This document shows, one piece after another, positions 16,801-25,372 of a DNA stretch of 64,000 nt. Numbering within the stretch: position 1 is the first letter of the stretch; each line of letters opens with the position of its first letter. The notes under the pieces are model-generated. The model was given only the letters and a program-made list of their open reading frames with translations. It did not search any database and was not told the origin of the DNA. Position numbers and translations under genes: made by a program. The stretch is from positions 2,145,501 through 2,209,500 of the forward strand of contig NZ_CP022985.1 in the NCBI RefSeq assembly GCF_003425985.1, given 5' to 3'. The DNA comes from Mariniflexile sp. TRM1-10 (GTDB taxonomy: Bacteria; Bacteroidota; Bacteroidia; Flavobacteriales; Flavobacteriaceae).

Positions 16801-18003
16801 ATGCCTAAAAAACTTGTTTTAGTATGCTTGCTTAACTTTTTTATAGCAGCTGTTTTTGGGTTATTATTGCGATATGCTTTTGTACAGCCAATGTCACTTA
16901 ACTATCGGTTTTTAACGCATGCCCATTCGCATGTTGCTATGTTAGGTTGGGTGTATTTAATGCTTTTTACGCTCATAGTCCACTATTTTATTCCTGATAA
17001 GAAGCCTATTTATAATCGGTTGTTTTGGGTCACCGAATTTGCCGTTGTTGGTATGTTGTTTAGTTTTCCTTTTCAGGGGTATGCAGCGGTTTCCATTGCG
17101 TTTTCAACATTACATATTTTTTGTAGTTACTATTTTGCTTACTTAATTTTCAAACATCATAAAACCAAAAACAAAGTTACAAGTCGTTTACTTAAATGGG
17201 CATTGGCTTTTATGCTACTATCAACTATTGGTGTGTGGTGTTTAGGACCCGCAGTTGTTATGCTTGGACAAGCATCGGCATTTTACCAAATAGCGATTCA
17301 GTTCTTTTTGCATTTTCAGTTTAATGGGTGGTTTTTGTTGGCTGTTATTGCTGTGTTTTTTCATAAATTACAACTTCAAGATTCGAAAGAGTTTCGATTA
17401 TTTTTTAAATTTTTAATCATAGCGACCATTCTCACTTTTGCATTGCCTGTAAACTGGTTTGCGCCACATCCTGTTTTGGTATGGATTAATGGTATTGGGG
17501 TTATTTGCCAGTTATTTGCTTTATACTATTTTATAATAATTATAAAACCGGCATTAAAAGCGTTCATTAAAACACAGGCCAGCGTTACTAAGTTCATGTA
17601 TGATTTTGCATTGGTTTGCTTTGTGCTTAAAATGCTGCTGCAATCGGCATCTTTAATTCCTGAAGTTTCAAACGTAGCATATCAACATAGAAATTTCGTC
17701 ATTGGGTTTATCCATTTAAGCATGTTGGGTGTTATTTCCGGGTTTTTATTTGCCTTTTTATTACAAAATAGTTTAATAAAGCATTCTAAAACACTAACTT
17801 TCGGGATGTATGCCTTTATCTTTGGTTTTGTATTAACGGAACTTATTTTATTAATTCAAGGAGGCTTTTTTTACTTTGGAATAGGTCTGTTACCAAATTA
17901 TTACTTAATACTATTCTTATGCAGTATCTTATTGCCTTTAGGTATTGGATGCTTCATTATCAACATTATAAACACTAGAAAAAATGTCGCAGAAACCACT
18001 TAA
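16801..18003 (+). CDS. polytopic membrane protein with heme-copper-oxidase/NnrS-like histidine motifs
   Basis: 400 residues with roughly 11-12 hydrophobic segments and no large soluble domain. Histidines lie in membrane motifs: THAHSHVAMLGW (His40, 42 and 44), FFLHFQFNGWFL near the middle, and GFIHLSMLGVISG near the C-terminus. These resemble the HxxxxxG patterns of NnrS and of subunit I of heme-copper oxidases, suggesting heme or copper binding. It lacks the full ligand set of cytochrome-type NO reductase, so I do not call it NorB. It lies between ric and a hemerythrin protein, which supports a role in NO response. The last 20 bases overlap the next gene. Confidence 0.6.
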   Translation: MPKKLVLVCLLNFFIAAVFGLLLRYAFVQPMSLNYRFLTHAHSHVAMLGWVYLMLFTLIVHYFIPDKKPIYNRLFWVTEFAVVGMLFSFPFQGYAAVSIAFSTLHIFCSYYFAYLIFKHHKTKNKVTSRLLKWALAFMLLSTIGVWCLGPAVVMLGQASAFYQIAIQFFLHFQFNGWFLLAVIAVFFHKLQLQDSKEFRLFFKFLIIATILTFALPVNWFAPHPVLVWINGIGVICQLFALYYFIIIIKPALKAFIKTQASVTKFMYDFALVCFVLKMLLQSASLIPEVSNVAYQHRNFVIGFIHLSMLGVISGFLFAFLLQNSLIKHSKTLTFGMYAFIFGFVLTELILLIQGGFFYFGIGLLPNYYLILFLCSILLPLGIGCFIINIINTRKNVAETT

Positions 18004-18442
18004 ACGTCACAAAGCGTTACAACCTTTAAGCAGAGAGCATCACCATGGTTTATTGCTATCATGGAAAATTAGAGCAGGATTCAGCAAAAATATTGAACCA
18101 GAACGCATCAAGGTGTATGCCGATTGGTTTTTTAAAACACATTTAATTCCGCATTTTGAAATGGAAGAACAGTTTGTTTTTCCGGTTTTGGAATCAAATA
18201 ATGAGCTTGTAAAAAAAGCACTAGAAGACCATACACTTTTAAAGCGTTTATTTGAAGATGACCATATAGAAATTGCTTTAAGCCAGATTGAAAAAGCACT
18301 AGATGAACATATTCGATTTGAAGAACGCGTTTTGTTTCCGGAAATTCAAAAAGCGGCTACCGAATTGGAATTACTGGAGATAGAAAAAATTCATCAGGAA
18401 ACGGATTTTGTGGATAAGCTTGATGATCAATTTTGGAAGTAA
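17984..18442 (+). CDS. hemerythrin-like (HHE) domain protein
   Basis: 152 residues, a single four-helix hemerythrin fold with metal-ligand motifs SREHHHGLLLSW, HLIPHFEMEEQFVFPVLE, EDHTLLKR and DEHIRFEERVLFPEI. Such di-iron proteins bind O2, NO or act in iron handling. It overlaps the upstream membrane-protein gene by 20 bases, so translation is probably coupled. The context with Ric and NirK suggests NO binding or protection. Confidence 0.85.
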   Translation: MSQKPLKRHKALQPLSREHHHGLLLSWKIRAGFSKNIEPERIKVYADWFFKTHLIPHFEMEEQFVFPVLESNNELVKKALEDHTLLKRLFEDDHIEIALSQIEKALDEHIRFEERVLFPEIQKAATELELLEIEKIHQETDFVDKLDDQFWK

Positions 18443-18460
18443 ATCTGGTATTGGCTAGGT

Positions 18461-19441
18461 TTAATCCCAATCCAATAATCTTTTTTCACCTTCAAGTTTT
18501 TGAATATCGGTTACATCCTGAGACATCTCAACAACACCTTTATATGTTTTGTTTTTATCCCGGATGGCAAAATACCGGATATGGATGATTCTTCCTTTAA
18601 AATTAAACCAAAATTCAGCAACATCTTTAGTGCCTAATCTGAATTCTTCAACAATACGTAACACCATATTAACGCTTTTTGGCGGATGGCAAAACCGTAC
18701 TTCTCGACCAATGATGCCTTTGCTTCTTGCAAAAACACGGTCGTTTCCTCGATTGTAGAAAATAACTTTATCGTTTTCGTCAACAAAGGTAATATCGACA
18801 GGTAAAAAACTTAAAAGTAAATTGACTTGTTCAGGTGTCATATAACCTTCATCGTAATGAAAGGTGTTTTCTAACGAAAATGATAAATCCCTCTGACTGT
18901 GATCTTGACTTGGATGAAGGTAGGCTTCTTCTTTTGCAACTGCAGGATAAGGTGTTGGTTTTTCTTTTAGCATCCAACCAATTTCCTCGTCACCTATATA
19001 AAAATCCTTCCATTCTTCTTCGGTTATCAGTTCCATGGCGTTTGGAAACAGTCTTATATCTTCAATAGTCAACAAGCGTTCGATGCCATTTAATAAATAG
19101 GGGATATTCTCAATAATTTTTTCAATATCTTTTTTAACGTTGTAGTTATTTAATAACTTTATTTGTTCCCGCAAATTATCATGAAACGACCACATGCCTT
19201 GACTGGGGCCTTCCCAACCATGCTTCTCTAAATAAGGAAATAATTGATTTTCTTTTCGTGCAAAACGTTTTTCAATGGTGGTTAATTGGTTGAAAATATT
19301 TAAATATTTCTGAAAATCTTCAATAGGATTGACGTCTTTTAATTCTAAAATTAAATCTTGTATTAAAGCGCTTTCAGTATAATAGACTTTTACGGGGTGT
19401 CCTTCTGTTAAGGTTTCAACAATGGGGTAAAATGAGTTCAC
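18461..19441 (-). CDS. hemerythrin-like plus PAS domain protein (DUF438 type)
   Basis: 326 residues. The N-terminal 160 residues are hemerythrin-like (EGHPVKVYYTESALIQDL, RKENQLFPYLEKHGW, MWSFHDNLRE, EDIRLFPNAMEL). A PAS domain follows at about 205-315 (DITFVDENDKVIFYNRGNDR, then FWFNFKGRIIHIRYFAIRDK). There is no kinase, cyclase or HTH output. The start must be GTG at 19441, since the in-frame codons before it meet a stop. It converges with the hemerythrin gene, leaving 18 bases between them. Likely a diatomic-gas or redox sensor of unknown output. Confidence 0.8.
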   Translation of the reverse strand: MNSFYPIVETLTEGHPVKVYYTESALIQDLILELKDVNPIEDFQKYLNIFNQLTTIEKRFARKENQLFPYLEKHGWEGPSQGMWSFHDNLREQIKLLNNYNVKKDIEKIIENIPYLLNGIERLLTIEDIRLFPNAMELITEEEWKDFYIGDEEIGWMLKEKPTPYPAVAKEEAYLHPSQDHSQRDLSFSLENTFHYDEGYMTPEQVNLLLSFLPVDITFVDENDKVIFYNRGNDRVFARSKGIIGREVRFCHPPKSVNMVLRIVEEFRLGTKDVAEFWFNFKGRIIHIRYFAIRDKNKTYKGVVEMSQDVTDIQKLEGEKRLLDWD

Positions 19442-19462
19442 TTTTTATGTTTTTTATTATGG

Positions 19463-19621
19463 AAGAGGCTGTCTAAAAAGTCCTTTAAATTTAATTTGTC
19501 AGGTTGAGCTTGTCGAAACCGATATTGATTATCAGTAAGTTAAAATATTTCGACAAAGCCTGTGCTGAGCTTGTCGAAGTGCTCAATATGACATAGAACT
19601 AGACTTTTTAGACAGCCTCTT
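19463..19621. mobile_element. 159-bp inverted-repeat element (MITE/REP-like)
   Basis: Perfect 19-bp terminal inverted repeats: AAGAGGCTGTCTAAAAAGT at 19463-19481, complement at 19603-19621. The interior holds opposed GTTGAGCTTGTCGAAA and GAGCTTGTCGAAG motifs. A diverged relative lies at 31476-31653 and interior fragments at 37195-37255. No coding sequence. Confidence 0.75.
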
Positions 19622-19638
19622 TATGATTAAATAATTTT

Positions 19639-20352
19639 TTAGGGTGTCATCTGTAAAATAGTTTCAATGGTGTCTTTATTGTCAACTCCCAGGCCTTCTT
19701 GTTGGTGCTTTAGTTCCCCTTGCGGATTGAATACAGATATGATGTTGGAATGTGAAAAATCTATAGGTGAAATTTCTTTGTATTTTACCGATAACACATT
19801 GGCGAACTCACGAACACCACTTTCGCTACCCTGCAAAAAAGTCCAATGTATGTCGTCCATAAGGTTTTCTTTGGCAAAGGCTTTTAGTTTTTCGGGGGTG
19901 TCGGTTTCTGGGTCGATGCTTACCATAACAAACTGAGTATTTTTTGTTTTTTCATCGGGAATTTGAGATTCAATGTGACGCATATCGGCAACCAATCGGG
20001 GACAAGCTGCTTTACATGAGGTATAAATCATGACCATTACCAAAGTTTTTCCTTTTAAATCTTTAAGTTGAATAGCCTTGCCTTCTTCAGTATGCCAAAT
20101 AGAAGTTAAATTGAATATGGATTCTTCTGAAATTCCACCATCCTCCACTAATTCTGAGTTGTTTTCAACAAGCGTTAAGTCCATCTTACAAATCGGGCAA
20201 CTTCCTTTTTCGCTATACGTTTTATCGCCTTCACATTGCATAGGACACTGATATACTTCAGTAATATCGTCTTTTGATTTTTTATCAGATTTACAGCTTT
20301 GAAATGCTAAAGTGGTTATTAAGACTAGAGATATGTATTTTAAATACTTCAT
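19639..20352 (-). CDS. SCO1/SenC copper chaperone with N-terminal heavy-metal-binding domain
   Basis: 237-residue lipoprotein (lipobox FQSC, Cys20). Residues 34-60 form a small metal-binding domain (YQCPMQC and CPICKMDL: Cys36, Cys40, Cys52, Cys55). The rest is an SCO thioredoxin fold with copper ligands Cys113-x3-Cys117 (TSCKAACPRL) and His201 (DFSHSNIISVF). SCO proteins deliver copper or reduce CuA-site thiols in the periplasm. It is third in the nirK operon, so copper supply to NirK (and perhaps to NosZ CuA) is the likely job. Confidence 0.92.
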   Translation of the reverse strand: MKYLKYISLVLITTLAFQSCKSDKKSKDDITEVYQCPMQCEGDKTYSEKGSCPICKMDLTLVENNSELVEDGGISEESIFNLTSIWHTEEGKAIQLKDLKGKTLVMVMIYTSCKAACPRLVADMRHIESQIPDEKTKNTQFVMVSIDPETDTPEKLKAFAKENLMDDIHWTFLQGSESGVREFANVLSVKYKEISPIDFSHSNIISVFNPQGELKHQQEGLGVDNKDTIETILQMTP

Positions 20353-20356
20353 GGTT

Positions 20357-21133
20357 TTATTTTAGATTGATATCTTTCACACAACGAAATCCTAAATTTT
20401 TCATAGAATATTTGGCTTTTAAGCTACCACGAATGGCATAACGCATAAAAGCAGCATAATTCATTAAATCGGTAGCATTTACTGCGGCACTACCACAAAA
20501 AAGATTGCTGTCCTTGTCAACGTCTTTTCTTGATTCTCCAGTAATTAAAACGGAGTTAAAGTCTAAAGTCCATTCCCAAACCAAACCATGTAAATCGTGT
20601 ACACCCCAAGCATTTTTTGGTGTGCGTCCAATGCTATTTTCATTAGATCGAGGGGCTTCATACCAAGCTAATATCTGTTTGTTGTATGAAGGCTTCACAC
20701 GCGCATCCTTGGTTGTTTCGTCAGCCATAGCCACATATTCCCATTCATCAACGGTTGGTAAACGCTTGCCTTGACATTCACAATAGTCTTTAGCAGCAAA
20801 CCAAGACACATAGGTAACAGGACTATCTGGTTTTTCTGAATCTTTAAGTTCTAAATCATTTTTCCAATTCGATAAATAGCTATCATCCACAAATAATTTG
20901 ATGCTTTTCGTTTTTTGCCACTTTGGATATTTCTTAACAAAAGCAACATATTCTGCATTTGTAACAGGATAGATGTCCATTTCGAAATCTTTTACTTCAA
21001 CAACGGTAGAATCTCTTCCGTATAGTGGGATATAACGATTCCCTTTTATGGAAACCATGCCTTTAGATTGTGCGAAAAGCATGGGCTGAAGCACTAATAA
21101 AGCAAGCAATATTCTAAAGGCATGGTATTTCAT
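20357..21133 (-). CDS. formylglycine-generating-enzyme-fold (SUMF1/PvdO type) secreted protein
   Basis: 258 residues with a signal peptide (to about residue 22, LFAQ). The body has the FGE-sulfatase fold signatures: FEMDIYPVTNAEYVAFV, PVTYVSWFAAKDYCECQGKRLPTVDEWEY, WGVHDLHGLVWEWTLDF and a C-terminal LGFRCVKD. The paired catalytic cysteines of true sulfatase-activating enzymes are not apparent. The ATG overlaps the nirK stop (TAATG), so translation is coupled to nirK. It may modify or stabilise NirK in the periplasm, but this is inferred from position only. Confidence 0.82.
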   Translation of the reverse strand: MKYHAFRILLALLVLQPMLFAQSKGMVSIKGNRYIPLYGRDSTVVEVKDFEMDIYPVTNAEYVAFVKKYPKWQKTKSIKLFVDDSYLSNWKNDLELKDSEKPDSPVTYVSWFAAKDYCECQGKRLPTVDEWEYVAMADETTKDARVKPSYNKQILAWYEAPRSNENSIGRTPKNAWGVHDLHGLVWEWTLDFNSVLITGESRKDVDKDSNLFCGSAAVNATDLMNYAAFMRYAIRGSLKAKYSMKNLGFRCVKDINLK

Positions 21134-22581
21134 TATTTCTTTTGTTTTACTTTATCTACCATAGCTTTAGTAACTATTTTTTTGGAGTTGCCCCAACTAT
21201 TATAGACATAGGTTAATACATTTGCAATCTCATCGGATGATAACATTTGCCGTGTCATAACGCTGTTGTATTTCTGACCATTTACGGTGATTTCTCCTGT
21301 TAGTCCGTTAAGTACAACCCCAATGGCTCTATCTACATCGGCATTTAAGTAATCGGATTTTGCCAATGGCGGGAAAGCGTTTGGAACGCCTTGTCCTTCA
21401 CCTTGGTGACAAGCAAAGCAAGTTTGCATATAGGCTTGTTTTCCAAATTCCATTTGTTCTTCAAACGATTTTGCAGGTACTTCTGAAGCTATAATTTCAC
21501 CAGTTGTTGGCATCGTTTGAATACCAGGGCCTTCAGGCAAATAAATGTCGTCGCGTATTTCTCCTGAGTATATTTTTTTGTCTTCTTCGCCTTCTACTTT
21601 CAGCATGCCTAAGGCTCCTTTGTTAAAGGCTCTAAAAATAGAGTGGTCCACTAGAATAAATGTTCCTGGTACGTCTACACGAAATTCTATCATAGCAGCA
21701 CCACCAGCAGGAATTAAAGTAGTTTGGACATTTTTATTAATTAAATCGCCACCTTCTATGTGTACGCGATCAAATATTTCTCCAATAACATGAAAAGACG
21801 ATACCAATCCTGGCCCACCGTTACCCACAAAGAGTCTAACGGTTTCGCCAACTTTGGCTGTTATGGCATTGTCGCCAGTAAGTGCACCAACTTTGCCATT
21901 AAAAACAACATAATCGGCATGTTCATCCACAGCTTTTTGCATATCGAAAGGCTGTAACCCACGTTCGCCATTAGCGCCTTTTGTATAAAAATCGCCTTGC
22001 ATAATATAGTATTCTTTATCTACTAGCGGTAAACCACCATCAGGTTCTACTAAAATTAAACCATACATACCGTTGGCAATGTGCATGCCAACAGGCGCCG
22101 TAGCGCAATGGTACACGTACAATCCTGGGTTTATGGTTTTGAACGAAAACACTTTTTCATGCCCAGGTGCCACAAATGATGATTCGGCACCACCTCCTGG
22201 TCCGGTAACGGCGTGTAAATCAATATTGTGTGGCAATTTATTATCTGGATGATTCTGTAAATGGAACTCTACTTCATCGCCAACACGTGTTCTAATAAAA
22301 CTGCCGGGCACAGTACCTCCAAAGGTCCAATATACATATCTCACGCCGTCGGTCATTTCTCCTTCTTTTTCAAGAATCTCCATTTTTATGATAAGCTTTT
22401 TTGCTTTTCTTTTTCCAACTGGCGTTGGCACATGGGGTGGCGATGTTAATTCCGCAATCATTTCTCTGTTTACAGGAATGTCTGCTGCGTTGTCGTAAAC
22501 CGTTTCTTTGTTATCGAAACAAGATGTTAAAAATAGCATACTGGCTACAGAAAACACAAGTGATAAATTTAAATGTTTCAT
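21133..22581 (-). CDS. nirK: copper nitrite reductase with C-terminal cytochrome c domain
   Basis: 482-residue lipoprotein (lipobox LTSC, Cys21) that reduces nitrite to NO in the periplasm. Cupredoxin domain 1 has the type 1 copper ligands His118, Cys159, His167 and Met172, and type 2 ligands His123 and His158. The catalytic Asp121 is present. Domain 2 supplies His264 (catalytic) and His313 (type 2 ligand). A fused cytochrome c follows, CxxCH at 388-392 ([12 protein letters not shown]), making it a three-domain NirK able to take electrons through its own heme. It heads the operon nirK-SUMF-sco. The promoter carries two candidate regulator sites. Confidence 0.96.
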   Translation of the reverse strand: MKHLNLSLVFSVASMLFLTSCFDNKETVYDNAADIPVNREMIAELTSPPHVPTPVGKRKAKKLIIKMEILEKEGEMTDGVRYVYWTFGGTVPGSFIRTRVGDEVEFHLQNHPDNKLPHNIDLHAVTGPGGGAESSFVAPGHEKVFSFKTINPGLYVYHCATAPVGMHIANGMYGLILVEPDGGLPLVDKEYYIMQGDFYTKGANGERGLQPFDMQKAVDEHADYVVFNGKVGALTGDNAITAKVGETVRLFVGNGGPGLVSSFHVIGEIFDRVHIEGGDLINKNVQTTLIPAGGAAMIEFRVDVPGTFILVDHSIFRAFNKGALGMLKVEGEEDKKIYSGEIRDDIYLPEGPGIQTMPTTGEIIASEVPAKSFEEQMEFGKQAYMQTCFACHQGEGQGVPNAFPPLAKSDYLNADVDRAIGVVLNGLTGEITVNGQKYNSVMTRQMLSSDEIANVLTYVYNSWGNSKKIVTKAMVDKVKQKK

Positions 22582-22626
22582 TTTTAGTGTTTTAGTTTAT
22601 TGATAGTTTTCGTTGTTTATTATAAA

Positions 22627-22640
22627 GGATAAAAATATCC
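22627..22640 (-). promoter_or_regulatory. GGATA-N4-TATCC palindrome in the nirK promoter
   Basis: It begins nine bases downstream of the -7 box end, at about +5 to +18 of the predicted transcript, a position that suits a repressor. It differs at one of 14 positions from the palindrome before ric. Confidence 0.55.
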
Positions 22641-22648
22641 TCTTTGTT

Positions 22649-22656
22649 CAAAAATA
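22649..22656 (-). promoter_or_regulatory. -7 promoter box of nirK
   Basis: Minus-strand TATTTTTG matches TAnnTTTG, about 68 bases before the ATG. No -33 TTG is visible at the proper spacing, as expected for an activator-dependent promoter. Confidence 0.55.
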
Positions 22657-22671
22657 CGTGTAGAATTTGTT

Positions 22672-22699
22672 TGAGAATATGATATTTGTCAGATTCTCA
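22672..22699 (-). promoter_or_regulatory. CRP/FNR-like activator box of nirK inside a larger inverted repeat
   Basis: TATGAT-N4-GTCAGA (22678-22693) is nested in TGAGAAT-N14-ATTCTCA; both are centred at 22685.5. The centre is 29.5 bases upstream of the first base of the -7 box, the same as in the nos promoter, which places it near -41. Confidence 0.6.
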
Positions 22700-22776
22700 T
22701 AAATTTACGGAATTCGAATTTAATAGTTGAAATTTAACTATTATAAACTTACAAGATAGGCGAGATAGATTTTATT

Positions 22777-22812
22777 ACCAAATTATTGTAGTACAAAAGA
22801 TAGGTTTATATA
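22777..22812 (-). repeat. left copy of the direct repeat framing the accessory island
   Basis: About 36 bases match the 3' end of the TonB receptor gene at 29452-29488, with a 21-base exact core (22792-22812), one single-base gap and one three-base mismatch. Read on the minus strand it encodes YINLSFVLQ-stop, against YINLSFVWQ-stop in the receptor. It looks like a leftover or duplicated receptor 3' end. Confidence 0.65.
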
Positions 22813-23384
22813 CCTCCGCTATCGCGAGCATCTCGCTCGTGACGGCATGAGTGTCAGGTGATTGACGATTGACAATTTAGAATTCAGAATTCAGAATTAT
22901 GGATTCAGAATGTGGAATTGAGAGCACAAATCTTGAAGCAAGAACAGAACCCGAGAGGTTAAAAGATGTTTTAAAACGATGACAAGATACCTTTTACGAT
23001 TTCTGATTAACGATTGACGATTAACGATTAACGATTGACGATTCCCCTTTCACGATTAACGATTGACGATTGACAATTCCCCTTTCTCTAGACCTATCCC
23101 CAATCTAAAAATCTAAAAATCTAAAAAGTCTAACATTCTAAGAAGTCTAACAATCAGAACCCGAGAGGTTAAAAGATGTTTTAAAACGATGACAAGATGC
23201 TATTCCCGAATCTTTTCACGATTTCTGATTAACGATTGACGATTGACGATTCACGATTCCCCTTTCACGTTTCACGATTTGGACCTCCCTGATTATAGTT
23301 AACCGATTCACCAAAACCCAGAACCCAACACCCAAAACCTTGAACCTTGAACCGAAGAGGACACACCTGCCCAAAAATAGAGGG
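22813..23384. repeat. non-coding stretch of short and medium repeats at the island edge
   Basis: Contains a hairpin (GCGAG-cat-CTCGC), many heptad-like copies of ACGATTG/ACGATTA, runs of AATCTAAAA, and CCCAAAACCTTGAACC-type low complexity. A 44-base sequence occurs twice exactly (22945-22988 and 23155-23198). No coding potential and no CRISPR-like regular spacing. Confidence 0.75.
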
Positions 23385-23610
23385 GTTTTGTTCGAGTTTT
23401 GTTCGGGTTTTGTTCAGCTATGGTTCGGGGGTCTATTTTTTGGATGGGGGTTTGTCCGAACAAAGGGTGAACGAAACTAAACTAAGACGGCTGTCATGCC
23501 TACTTTACATTTTTAAAATATTCTTGTAAGTGGATTTTTATTATATTCGTAAACCTATAAACGATATAACTACAATGGGGATGGTGTTTGTTGTGGTTAT
23601 ACGATTGTTG
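23385..23610. repeat. long direct repeat, copy 1
   Basis: About 226 bases that recur at roughly 90 percent identity at 25439-25686. The left part has tandem GTTTTGTTCGAG / GTTTTGTTCGGG units and an opposed CCGAACAAAGG. The right part ends in the ATAACTACAA...TTGTGGTTAT hairpin that precedes each of three accessory genes. Confidence 0.85.
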
Positions 23611-23615
23611 TGTGT
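23566..23615 (+). repeat. attC-like hairpin and 5' boundary of accessory gene 1
   Basis: ATAACTACAA (23566-23575) pairs with TTGTGGTTAT (23591-23600) at 9 of 10 positions. TTGTTGTGTGT (23605-23615) is then repeated in inverted form after the gene (24342-24352). This is the arrangement of an integron-type cassette boundary, although the core is not the classic GTTRRRY. Confidence 0.5.
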
Positions 23616-23635
23616 CACCTTGAGTAGAGTGCAAA

Positions 23636-24334
23636 ATGATAAGTAAATCAGAAAACAAGATAATCCATATAACAGAAGAGTTTAACACATTAAAACTCAT
23701 TCTTTCCAGTAATTCGCTAAAATTATCATTTTGTAGTGAGGACTTTTACTATGATAATAAAGCAGCCTCAAAGGCAGCTCATCCTATGATTTCATTTTCA
23801 GAATATAACATTTCAACAATTGATAATGAAAGAATAACATATGGAAAATATGGCATTGGTTTTTCGAAGGATTGGGCAAAAAACAATAATGTTGGTCCAG
23901 TTTTATATGTTGGAACGACTTCTGTAGCAGCAAAAGGAATGAACATTTTACTTAAAGCAAGGCGAAAAACGAATAACGAAAAACTACCTGGAAAAATTCG
24001 ACTTGCAATAATGGAGGTGAAGACTTTCATGAAAAATGAAAAAGGGTATAACAGCAAATTTAAAGAAGAGAATTTTGACTTTAAGGCAGAAAACGAATGG
24101 AGATTTGTGCCAAGAAAATCGGATATTGATAATTATTTGATTTCACAGAATCAAAGGACCTATTTGAAAAACAGAGACAAGCATAATAAAATGCTGGAAA
24201 AATATCCACTTAGATTTAAACGAGAGGATATTCAAATTCTTTTTGTTTCGAATGCATCCGAAAAAGACGAACTAATAAATACTTTTGGATTAGATGTTGA
24301 AATAATTAAAATATCCAATTGGAGGATAAAATAA
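23636..24334 (+). CDS. AbiGi-like abortive-infection antitoxin family protein
   Basis: 232 residues, no signal or TM. The segment MISFSEYNISTID, then TYGKYGIGFSKDWAKNNNVGPVLY, then FKAENEWRFVPRK matches what I know of the AbiGi family (putative antitoxin of an abortive phage-resistance pair), including the ENEWR motif. In AbiG a toxic partner is normally adjacent; the next gene (24498) is unrelated to any toxin I recognise. The gene sits alone within inverted repeats. The assignment is from memory of the family pattern. Confidence 0.55.
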   Translation: MISKSENKIIHITEEFNTLKLILSSNSLKLSFCSEDFYYDNKAASKAAHPMISFSEYNISTIDNERITYGKYGIGFSKDWAKNNNVGPVLYVGTTSVAAKGMNILLKARRKTNNEKLPGKIRLAIMEVKTFMKNEKGYNSKFKEENFDFKAENEWRFVPRKSDIDNYLISQNQRTYLKNRDKHNKMLEKYPLRFKREDIQILFVSNASEKDELINTFGLDVEIIKISNWRIK

Positions 24335-24341
24335 AAGGCGA

Positions 24342-24476
24342 ACACACAACAATATGTATATTGCATAAGGGGTTCACTGGTTTTCGAGCGTTTTCGCTCG
24401 CATTAATTTATGGAGGTAAATTGATAGGTTTGAGCTCCGCAATCCCTTACGCAACATACATTTAACGTTGGCACCA
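24342..24476 (+). repeat. attC-like hairpin between accessory genes 1 and 2
   Basis: Arms TGTATATTGCATAAGGG (24355-24371) and CCCTTACGCAACATACA (24444-24460) pair over 17 bases with two wobble pairs. An inner hairpin is GAGCG-ttttc-GCTC. The left end ACACACAACAA closes gene 1, and the right end GTTGGCACCA opens gene 2. Confidence 0.6.
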
Positions 24477-24497
24477 ATTTAAAAAAAAACGAACTTA

Positions 24498-25367
24498 ATG
24501 AGTTTTGATTTAAACTTTTACAAAAAAGGAAATAATGAAGTAAGTATTTCAGAAATGGTTGAATTCTTAAATACTATTCCAATGTTGGAAAGTAAAAGCG
24601 AAGACCAAATAGTTTATGAAAATGAAACTACAGGAGTTTTTTGCTTATTTGAAACTTATGAATCAGAAGAAAGTGAAGTCGAAGATGAAAATGACTTTGA
24701 AGATTTAGAAGATACTAATTTATGTTTTAATATAAATTATGTTAGACCAGACTTTTTCGGAATTGAAAGTTTTGAATTAGTAGATAAGTTAATAGAAAAG
24801 TTTGACCTTTATGTTCTTGACCCACAAGCAGAAGCAGTACCAATAAAATATAAAAAAGGAGAATTATTAAAAAGCTGGTTAAAATCAAATGAAAAAATCA
24901 GTAAATCTTATTTTAAAGAATGGGAACTAAATTATTTAGAATTAGAGAAATCCAATTATTGTTGGGAATTCTGCTACAATAAAAACGAACTTCAAGAAAA
25001 ATTAACAGAAGAATACTTTGTCCCAAATATTTTCTACCTAAATAAAAATGGAACTGAAAACGTAGAAACTTTATGTGTTTGGCCTGAACATATTCCGTTT
25101 GTTTTACCAAAAGTAGATTTTGTTTTAATTCAAAAAAGAATCAAAAAATTATTTAGAACAAAAGAAGAAAGTGGTTTAGTAAAATATGAAACAATTATTG
25201 AGAAATTAGGAGAATATTTTGAAAACGAAAATGATTATAAAATTATTCATCCAAAAAATGAAGAAAAAATAAAACCGATTTTTAACTCACTTGAAATTTT
25301 TACAACAATAGAAAAATATGGAAAAGGAATTTCAGTAGATAAAATAGTGAATTATAAAAACGAATAA
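24498..25367 (+). CDS. unknown acidic cytoplasmic protein (accessory gene 2)
   Basis: 289 residues, no signal peptide or TM segment, strongly acidic in the N-terminal third (ESEESEVEDENDFEDLED). I do not recognise a family. The start MSFDLNFYKKG resembles small immunity-type proteins, a weak resemblance. It is bounded by GTTGGCACCA (24467-24476) and TGGTGCCAAC (25373-25382), a perfect 10-bp inverted repeat, so it looks like a self-contained cassette. Confidence 0.65.
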   Translation: MSFDLNFYKKGNNEVSISEMVEFLNTIPMLESKSEDQIVYENETTGVFCLFETYESEESEVEDENDFEDLEDTNLCFNINYVRPDFFGIESFELVDKLIEKFDLYVLDPQAEAVPIKYKKGELLKSWLKSNEKISKSYFKEWELNYLELEKSNYCWEFCYNKNELQEKLTEEYFVPNIFYLNKNGTENVETLCVWPEHIPFVLPKVDFVLIQKRIKKLFRTKEESGLVKYETIIEKLGEYFENENDYKIIHPKNEEKIKPIFNSLEIFTTIEKYGKGISVDKIVNYKNE

Positions 25368-25372
25368 AAAAC

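Noticed and set aside
16801..18003. NO reductase (norB) call for the histidine-rich membrane protein
   Set aside because: Its length and histidine spacing do not match the NorB ligand set, so only an NnrS-like role is suggested.
22945..23198. Repeated 44-base and heptad sequences that might be a CRISPR array
   Set aside because: The repeats are not regularly spaced, the spacers are themselves repetitive, and no cas gene is present.
23347..23529. Plus-strand 60-residue frame in the long direct repeat (and its twin at 25375-25605)
   Set aside because: Low-complexity FVRVLF-type residues come from the GTTCGAG/GTTCGGG repeat units; the copies differ by indels and have no start context.
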